From: Opisthorchis felineus
Lineage: Eukaryota; Platyhelminthes; Trematoda; Opisthorchiida; Opisthorchiidae
Direction of reading: 5' to 3'
Assembly (NCBI GenBank): GCA_004794785.1
Contig: SJOL01009557.1
Span: 137,949 to 201,948 of the forward strand
Length of the DNA: 64,000 nucleotides
In this document: positions 56,336-64,000 of the stretch, piece after piece
Layout of the letters: each line of letters starts with the position of its first letter
Position numbering within the stretch: the stretch's first letter is position 1
Made by a program: the position numbers and the translations under genes
Notes under the pieces: model-generated
Told to the model about the DNA's origin: nothing
The model's database searches: none
The model's input: only the letters and a program-made list of their open reading frames with translations

Positions 56336-58379
56336 TAACCATTGGTGGAAACTTCTTTTATGCGACTAAGCCTATTTGGAGAAGTTGTATGTTCGGGTAT
56401 GGATCAGGTGACTCGGTCCAGCCAATAATTTGCTTGAGTTTGGCTCGTGCACGAATCGGCCACCCAAGCTTGGGGCGATCATACGTCTTGCGGTGTCACC
56501 CCCTTTCTGATTGGCCGAAATCTCAACGGCGTAACATTCAAAAATAGGAGCATGGCTGAATGGAGGTTTATGCTTGACGCTCTTGAACGTAGCAGAAAAT
56601 GATCTTGAGGTTTAACGTGAGGAAAATTTACATTACTAACTAATCTTCAAATGCACTTAAGGCACAGAATATATTATTGCCAGCAGTTTAACATAGCATG
56701 CTTTTGATAAATCTCGTCATCCGGCTTGGTCGTTAATATTATTATTTCAGTAATCGACGGTGATTTTTTGATAATAAAAAAGTGACCAATTTGAATAACT
56801 CAAAGTCAGCGGTTATTGCTGCTGTTTTAGCTGCTTTTTTCCAGCATCGAGCAAAGGTAATTAAACCGTCTGTCGGATGAAAGACACGAATTGGATACGT
56901 ATAAGTAGATCTGTGACCCAAAGTGCACACTTCGAAGGCCTTCCCAGCTGCAGTTTCTATTCATTAGGTACGGAAGCCCGTATTGTTACATGTTCTGTTT
57001 TATCAGTGACCACCCCAACTCTGGTTTATAATAACGGAACTATCGGTGCATTCTTCGCAGCAAATGGACCAACGATAGTGTCTGCTGTTACGCCATAGAA
57101 ATTCACCTATTCTTTATTCCTGCACAATCAGATGACTCAACCCTTTGCCGCAAAGTTTTATTTGGGAATAAAAGATTTACATTCATTTGGTTACGCCAAA
57201 GAATGGGAAGCGACTGTTGACGAATGATTAAAACAGTGCCTTTCATTTTCGTATATTGATGTCACTATCGGTAATATGCAACCTCGCTTGCTCGGTTTTG
57301 GCTGGTGAGCTTTCTTTCGGAGTTCTTCCATTTACATTGTCGTGAACCCCTAAGTTCAGAGAATCACAGTCCCCTCTTGCTGCCCTGGCGTGTTTGCTAC
57401 GTATTCGGCGACCACACAAGGATGCCTTTCACGCATTGGTGGTTCTACCAGAAAGTCCCTATTGGTAAACTTCTGCATACAGGCCATAGAAATAACAGGT
57501 TGTTCCATCACACACTGCCGACGGACCCTAAGATATGGCAACCCCTACACGCAGTTTGAATTCAAATTCCATAAAGGAACCACACTCACGACCGGAAAAG
57601 TGCATGATCATCTGTCTTGTTATATATCGTTCATCCAACGATACGTCCTGTGAACCTACAAGACATTTAACTACAATAACAGCTTACTTGACAACTATCC
57701 AGAGTAGGATGCAGTTGGTTTCGGCATAATAGGCGCCGGCCTTCCTGTGATTGACGATTTAGCATTCGCTCTGAGCATCACGTCACAGAGACACGGACCG
57801 CATGAGAAACAAGCGGAAAAGCCTCTCATCGGCTTTTGTACCATCATGACATACGGCCATTGTGGTCTTGAGATACTCGCAGCCCGGTCCGGACCGCAAG
57901 ACGCTAACTCTGCAAGCTTGGGTATGAGGTAAAAAGGGGCTTACAGCGCCAAGCGTGAACATCATCCAAATGCTCCTGGGTATCGTGCGCTTCATATTTA
58001 CCAACAAAGGGTAGTGCGTTTAAGTTGGTATTGACCTGAATGTCCTATTTTGGATTTTGTGACATGGTTGCAGCACGACAAACGTTGTTCCAGCCAATGT
58101 AGCCCTATGCACCATAGGGGTGAACAAGCCCACAATTTTGTCAGTGTTGCAGCAAAAGAAGGATTTGATGGGCCTTAATGAGTCCATTGTCACGCACCGA
58201 ATTGTCTAGTGCAGTACTGGGAGCATCTTCGCTCACTGCCTTAAACAATGAGTCCGGAGTGCGATATTCGGTGAAAAACACCACAGGATTCTGTTAATAA
58301 TTAGTCACTAATTAAGTATTTATGAAATACGCAACAGTAGTTTTGAATATCATGAAGAGCACACACTTCCTAGGTCACG

Positions 58380-59936
58380 GTGAATGCAATAATGAAATAT
58401 GAAGCAGACAGAAAACGTGCACCATGCAGGCCTGTGTCCCGCTCTAGCGACTTCATCACATTCAATCTTGGTGAGGTGGAACTACTCACAGCCTCCCATC
58501 AAACTGATCTTGAAGGAAGGGGACGGTCGTGGATTTTGCATCAGACTAACCATTTCGGCGCGTTGGGGCTAGATGACATCCATCAAAATGCCCTGGCAAA
58601 ACATTTCTACCTGATGCTGCTTCATCCGCTGGACCAGGGCAGCCTTCATTGTACTTGGAAGGAAACGATTGCCACATTAACTTACAAATCTGGGGACCGT
58701 TTATCGCCCGTTAGCGACAGGCCTATTGACCACACATGCATATCGTGCATCGTGATTGACTACGTCCTGAGGTGGGCCATCTTAAATCACCCCACTGCCA
58801 ACAGCACAACACGGATTCCTTCCAAACCATTCTTGCGTGACGAACATGCTCATATTTGTGGACAGCTTGACCTAAATCAAAGACGAAGGACTCACATTGG
58901 ATGTCATATTTTTCGGCTTTCCAAAGGCATCCGATCTAGTTCCACACATTCTGCTACCCCACAAACTCGAGTCTTATGGAATTCAAGGAGGAATTCTACG
59001 CTGGATTGAGACCTTATTTTCAGATGGAACATTCTGGGTGAAAGTCGGCTGAACCCACTTTTCTACTCCACCGGTCTCCATTTGTGTTCCTCGAGGCTCC
59101 ATTTTAGAACCAATCCTCTTTCTGATCTGCGCCAACGACCTTCAGACCCACTTTCAAGCCCATGTCTGTTTTTTGAGGACGACGTGAAATCCTGGAGTTC
59201 AAACTCCAGCACCCTCCAAATGGATTTTGACGCTGCAAGGTAGCCGGCTCTGGACTAGAACCTTTCTCTGAATGACGAAGAGTGTGTCTGTATGTCGCTC
59301 GAAGGAGACTCAGTGAATGCCTTTTCGTGCATGATAAGAATGAACCAGACGACACCCTGAAGACAGATGCTAAAAAGTATTTAGGTATTTGGCTCTCGTC
59401 AATCATACACCCTCACCCTTCTACCAAAATCGACTCAAGAGGCATTCGTTGTTTTGTGGATGATTGGGCATACCTTCTCCCGTATTACTCGCATTGACTT
59501 CAAGGTACTTCATGGAACATACGTCCAACCAGTTCTTGAATGCGCCAATCAAGTTGTAAACTCAGGACGCAAGAAAAACGTAACCCTCATCGGGTGTGTC
59601 CAACGAGCTACTGCGAGGATGGCTGCTGGCCTTGAATCCATTGATCATGAAAAGCGTCTGGCGGTGCTTGAGTACCGTCGCCTCCGAGGAGAACCAGTAC
59701 TTAATTATGCCCTGTTAGAACAAGGTTTGGTCAACAGGTTTTCACTGTTGACCCAACTAATACACGGCGGGGACGTGGTAAGAAGCTATTTAAGCTCACA
59801 CCGCGTACTTTTACTAGACAACAGCTTTTCTCATGTCGGTCAGTCGATGCCATGGTGTAAACTTCCTCCGACGGTTTTTCAGGATGCAACTAGAACCCAG
59901 TTCAAAGCACATTTGGATGCAATTTCATGCTGGTAA
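58380..59936 (+). pseudogene. Jockey/CR1-type reverse transcriptase relic
   Basis: The RT and C-terminal part of a non-LTR element. GALGLDDIHQNAL stands for the GPDxIHPxLL block. HPLDQGSLHCTWKETIATLT and YKSGDRLSPVSDRPI (about 58620-58730) are RT motif 1-2 blocks, followed by FRLSKGIRSSSTH for FDFSKAFDxVPH (about 58908-58950). In the next frame GILRWIETLFSDGTFWVKVG (about 58985-59050) and VPRGSILEPILFLICANDLQ (about 59085-59145), then FFEDDVKSW (about 59168-59195; FADD changed to FEDD). The C-terminal frame 59454-59936 is open for 160 codons and holds YVQPVLECANQVV and LEYRRLRGEPVLNYALLEQG. It is closely related in layout to the element at 41.5-44.7 kb. The mutated active site and stops make it inactive. 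Confidence 0.8.
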
Positions 59937-59939
59937 GCT

Positions 59940-62900
59940 TACTGCCCAGCATTGGGAAATTAAAGAGCGGTGCTCTTTTTTCGCTTGTGCCTTTCGGGAA
60001 GCCGCCGAACGACAAAAAAAAATCTAACCCGGGAATCTTGAGCGAAAGCCTCGATTCAGTGTATCAACCCATGGCTCCGTGAATACGTCAAGTATCCTGG
60101 TATTGAACCAGGAACGTACAAAGTACAGCCGTCTAAGACACTACCAAACCCTGATGGTGTAAGTTCGAGAAGGAATTGTGCCTAGTTAGCAAGACAAGAA
60201 CCTAGAGGAGGTAATATATGGTGAGGAGAATGGAAGTGTCTACTCGAGAGGAGGAAGGTTGGGATGAAGCTGTTCAGGATTTTTGAAATGAGTCTGAGAG
60301 GAATGCAAGTAAGTCCAGCCAACTGATCGTTGGGTGGCTCGTTGCAGCCTCTTCTCTTGTAAGTCGGTTGGATGACGGCTCTTTTTCATGCAATCGGAAG
60401 AGCCAGCGAGTTTAGTCTCAGTAAGATGTGCCAGTTGTTTGGGCATCTAGCAATTCATGTCGTATTTCAGAATATCTGTTTAGCTGCGCCGTGGTTACAG
60501 GTCTACTAAAAAAATTTTCTAACTGCCTTTGTTTCCATCGTAGAATTTGATACCAAAATGCTTCATTATCTCGTAGTTCAGGAGAGAGCAACTTGGATCT
60601 TGATCGTTCAGACCCTAAGAACTGTTTTTTCATTCCGCCCTCCGTAACAGACTTATTCCGTGCGCGGAAATTCTGAGATACTTTAGTTAACTACCCCATG
60701 AAAGTCACCCGCAAACGTAGGTTTTCCATAAATGTTGGCCACGTATGCAACAAACACAATGTTCAGGACTTTCGGGAGGTGCCATTTGCTTATAAAGAGG
60801 CGAATTATGCATGCTTCACATGCATCACCAGCAGGATAGGTTCCCAAATCAGCTTGTGGCTTGAATATGCGTTTATCCACCGCAGTCGGCATGCACCTAG
60901 ATCACGCGTGGGAAGTGGAATATAAAACGGCTAGTATGTTGCAGTCAGGTGCCCAGATTTTACACAGCCGTTTGTTAGCATGTATGCAGTGGATTATGGG
61001 TGTGCTGAGTGTTCAGTATCCACTGCGGAGGTGAGGAGGGCCTTTGCCAAAAGTGACGTAGATCACTGCATTTCAATTTGGCAAATTGCTCACGACTAAG
61101 GACGTGTAGAATTACGGGTGTAAATGTCATCCTTCTTTGCTCAGTCACGTAGTTTCTCACCAAACCATTCAAACAAAATCAATGGCAGCCGTTTTTGAGG
61201 TTCCAGATGAGAATTCCTGGGTCACGCGTAGGTTTGGAGATCTTGAATATCAAATGAAAGAATTGGGTTCCAAAAGCCAAGCTCTATTTACTCGGGAGTA
61301 AGCAAAACTATACAAAAATTCAGTTGTCTATATATATATCCTGGTGCACTGATTTCGTCTGATTTTCCTGTATAAGTTGTTGTTGTGAACTGTCCCCGTT
61401 CAACTGTCTGGCACATTAAGCCGTATAGCTACAGAGCAGCTTTTCTGAGTGTGAAGCTCTCTCTCTCGATTGCATGGTTACCAGTGAGAAGTATAGAGCG
61501 TCTGTTTAAGGGACTTTAAGCCAACTTTTTCTTTGACCCAGTTGACAATCGCAGACAGAGAGAGAATCTAGTACCTTAGAAACCTTCAGTTTGTACTAAC
61601 ACTTAGTGAAAGTGACTACTTCCAACAGGTAGATGGTGGCAGTCAGTAGAGATTGATGTAACGTAACAAACATATCTATCAGGAAATAGCTGGAACACAT
61701 AACTATGAAGGTGCTGTGTTGGTTGTCTGTGCGCCTCAATGTAATCGGTAGAAAATGTTGAACCAACAACTACCATTCGAAAAAAAATCTGGGCAAATTC
61801 GGTTGTTTCAGAGGGTTGGGCATGTTTGGAAGAAAAGGTTATTCTTGACAGAGTACTGGTAATCCCACACCAAGCTCCTCTATATCAGCGCAGCATTCTT
61901 TATCTTGTTTTGTGGCAGGTTGAATCAGCCTTTGCACTTCTTCCCAGAACGAGAACTTTCTTTGTCTAGGAATGAGAGGTCTTTATCCAAGGGAATTATG
62001 AATCATGTGCAGTTCCAATAGCTCCCAGTTTGAATTTAAAATAGCTTATGTATTTGAGTAGCATGTTCACTGAATTTTGTTAATGAGCTGTTTTTTGTTC
62101 AGAAATGCTTTGTAGATTTGCGGAAATGACACTAAGTCCTGCGGGCTGTCTGGCTATATCAGTCTGGAAGACTCCGTTAGGTAATTAAGGGCCCAAATGC
62201 TGACATGACAAATCGATGCACAAAACTTCCGAAAAATGAAGCTAGACAAAAGTAGAGAAACTCATCTTCTGGGACAGAGTGCGCGGGAACATACCCGGGG
62301 CGAATTTCAGAACTTGAGTCGACTGGAATCGTTAGTATGTACAAGCAGCCTTTCCTAGAAAGACTCTCCTTCTAATCAACCCCATATTGGTTCAGTCGCA
62401 CCGCAAGGGGTAACCAAAATGATTTCATGAAGAACAGTTTTTTCATGATTGGCGTCATCCAATTAGACGTATTTATACTAATCAAGATGAAGAATGAAGT
62501 AATTTCCCATGCAGACAATTTTGGTGCTGCTCAGCACACTATCAGAGGGTGAGAGTGAGAGTTGGAGCCATTCAAAATAACAGAAAAGAACACAGAGTGA
62601 TGAACATTAAGGTTCCTCACCTTATGTTCTTGTTGAAGCCATAAGTGTTCAGACAAACTCACAGAAAATTACGAACCGTAGTCGGAACCCTTAGAAGTTT
62701 TCCAATGGCATTCATCCTGATTTACACACGAGGAGGCGGAGCTCGTTTTCAGGAGCAGTTATACCCGTGTTATGACCACTCCAGATTAGCCGAATTTACC
62801 AAATATCATTCTTTGCCTTGACAGGGTTCAAGGTCTCGAAACGGGCACCAATCATTTATTTTGTCACGTGATCCTCCGGCCTGATCGATTTTGCTTTTGG

Positions 62901-63117
62901 ACAGCAAAACAGACCGTGCCACACAGGAAATCCTGTTGGTTAGATAGGCGCTCGACCGTTCCTGTTGCTATTGGACAATCCGAATGGGTGGGTGGTCAAG
63001 CGATTAAAAGATATCTAAGCGCCAGAAGTCTGCCGATACTAGTATGGCTTATGTTCCAGTTGTTCCAATTCATAGTTTTATTCAACTTCTCAGAACCTGG
63101 GCACAGCTGTGAAACGT
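59940..63117. other. 5' flank of the SLC22-like gene
   Basis: After a possible A-rich retrotransposon end near 60015-60024 (nine A) and a weak tRNA-like segment (about 60070-60165), no gene or repeat is recognised. The promoter or upstream exons of the transporter may lie here, but no core element could be fixed with confidence. Confidence 0.45.
60070..60165 (-). repeat. tRNA-like segment, reverse
   Basis: On the minus strand TTTGGTAGTGTCTTAGACGG (A-box-like) and TCCTGGTTCAATACCAGGA (B-box stem and loop) have tRNA-like spacing. TCCTGG pairs with CCAGGA as a T arm would. The acceptor arm is not convincing, so a SINE head or tRNA pseudogene is more likely than a tRNA gene. Confidence 0.35.
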
Positions 63118-64000
63118 ATGCTCGACATGGTTCCAACTATTCACGTTGATTCAATTTTGGAGAAGATCGTTGGTCCTTGTGGATTGTGGCAGTGGTCGAT
63201 AGCTGTTCTACTTGCTGTTAGTACGGCTTCGTTGTCCACATTCCCTGTGTTTGCCAATTCCTTTTCACCTCACAGATGTCGAATGGAGGATTCAGCTGAA
63301 GAATACTTTGCTGCACAGAACTTTACATTTGACCACGTAGCAAGTCGAATCGGACCTTGGCATACGAGTGCTGGTATCAGGAGTAGCTCAGTAGGAGAGA
63401 ACGGCATTGGCTGTGTACGATTCCAGTTAGATTGGAGTAAGGTCAACCTCATAGCATTCTTCGATCCGAATAACACTTTTGTCAAACTATCCGAAAACTT
63501 GACTGTTGAACGGTGCCCTCTTGGATATGTGCATCAAGAGAGTGCGATGCATTACCCTGGAAATGTGATTATCGATTTTGATACCCGGTGTGCAAAATCC
63601 TGGTTGGTGCCATTGGGAACATCTGTTTATATGCTGGGTATGCTCTTTGGGTTTATTTTTGGCGGATGGTTCGGCGATCGTTTTGGTCGGAGGCCAACAT
63701 TGCTCGGATTTTCCATTTTCGAACTCTGTTGTGGTGTCTGGACGTGCCTGTCTCCTAACTACGTTAGCTATGTCCTGGCCCGTTTCTTCATGGCGATTGG
63801 CAATACTGCGCAAATAAATGTTTCCAGCGTGTTGATCATTGAACTTACGGTGGCCCGATATCGTTCGGTTTTGACTGTTCCCCTCTCACTTGGAATAAAC
63901 TTCGTACACCGTGGACTGATGGCTTTTGAAGCCTACATGTTACCCCAGTGGAGGTGGCTGCATTTAGCGGTTATGAGTCCAAATTTATTGAGTGTATTAT
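63118..64000 (+). CDS. SLC22-like organic ion transporter, 5' part (runs off window)
   Basis: An uninterrupted frame of 294 codons from ATG 63118 to the window end. It has the layout of SLC22 transporters (organic cation/anion, MFS fold, plasma membrane): a short cytosolic start (HVDSILEKIVGPCGLWQW), a first membrane segment at about residues 25-45, then a large extracellular loop of about 125 residues with several Cys and sequons (NFT, NNT, NLT). A second membrane segment is followed by the MFS loop motif GWFGDRFGRRP (residues 183-193), then further membrane segments with LARFFMAIG and IIELTVARYRS, where SLC22 proteins have their E-x-x-x-x-x-R motif. Family members are about 530-600 residues, so roughly half is present. 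A second Met is four codons in. A fair acceptor (cttctcag, ending 63093) lies just upstream, so this may be exon 2 with a spliced leader or 5' exon. The substrate cannot be told from the sequence. Confidence 0.9.
   Translation, partial: MLDMVPTIHVDSILEKIVGPCGLWQWSIAVLLAVSTASLSTFPVFANSFSPHRCRMEDSAEEYFAAQNFTFDHVASRIGPWHTSAGIRSSSVGENGIGCVRFQLDWSKVNLIAFFDPNNTFVKLSENLTVERCPLGYVHQESAMHYPGNVIIDFDTRCAKSWLVPLGTSVYMLGMLFGFIFGGWFGDRFGRRPTLLGFSIFELCCGVWTCLSPNYVSYVLARFFMAIGNTAQINVSSVLIIELTVARYRSVLTVPLSLGINFVHRGLMAFEAYMLPQWRWLHLAVMSPNLLSVL

Larger units (their letters stand above)
47970..58379. other. Intergenic, mostly unassigned
   Basis: Between the inverted-repeat element and the next RT relic I recognise no gene. 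It contains a pyrimidine-rich tract (about 51950-51993), an AAT run (52411-52425), repeated GCACAAGCCA-type words (55700-55782), a reverse tRNA-like SINE (about 56245-56335) and AT dinucleotides near 54310-54330. Some frames of 80-125 codons occur, but without motifs or codon character. Confidence 0.5.

Noticed and set aside
56239..56547. A 102-codon frame with Ser-Pro repeats
   Set aside because: It overlaps a tRNA-like SINE head and a CCCGAG-type repeat; no sign of a protein family.
62868..63149. A 93-codon plus-strand frame overlapping the transporter start
   Set aside because: It is in a different frame from the SLC22-like coding sequence, which has clear motifs; the overlap is by chance.

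Overview
This is a eukaryotic, animal-type window, most probably from a digenean trematode (liver-fluke-like). The genes are split by kilobase-long introns with GT/AG borders. The intergenic and intronic DNA is packed with decayed RTE- and Jockey/CR1-type retrotransposons, a Penelope-like element with a GIY-YIG domain, Tc1/mariner relics and tRNA-derived SINEs of the kind known from fluke genomes. The exact species is an inference. There are no operons, CRISPR arrays or other prokaryotic signatures.

Two genes can be named. (1) A GTPBP2/GTPBP1-family translational-type GTPase runs on the minus strand from 40561 down to 5596. I assembled seven exons whose splice phases all agree, giving about 980 codons with all the expected G motifs. 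Intron 1 (33336-40216) holds three broken RTE-type reverse transcriptase (RT) fragments and several SINEs. Intron 2 (19377-32999) holds a Penelope-like relic, a LINE tail, SINEs and a few unexplained exon-like segments. Intron 6 (6268-10011) holds a mariner-like transposase relic between SINEs. (2) The 5' part of an SLC22-type (organic cation/anion transporter) major-facilitator gene starts at 63118 on the plus strand and runs open off the right edge. The two genes are divergent and about 22.5 kb apart.

Layout: 1-5.6 kb, flank with a Tc1-like transposase relic; 5.6-40.6 kb, the GTPBP2-like gene; 41.5-44.7 kb, a nearly full-span but inactivated endonuclease-RT retrotransposon ending in an (ATT)n tail; 45.7-48.0 kb, an element with long inverted repeats, interrupted by about 0.9 kb that contains a 111-N assembly gap; 48-58 kb, mostly unrecognised DNA with simple repeats and a tRNA-like SINE; 58.4-59.9 kb, a second Jockey/CR1-type RT relic; 60-63.1 kb, unrecognised; 63.1-64 kb, the SLC22-like gene.

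The two host genes have no evident functional link: one is a cytosolic GTPase and the other a membrane transporter. I found no clearly undescribed functional system. The most interesting items are the expanded GTPBP2-like protein, the interrupted inverted-repeat element, the hammerhead-like core after the Penelope relic, and the unexplained exon-like segments inside GTPBP2 intron 2.
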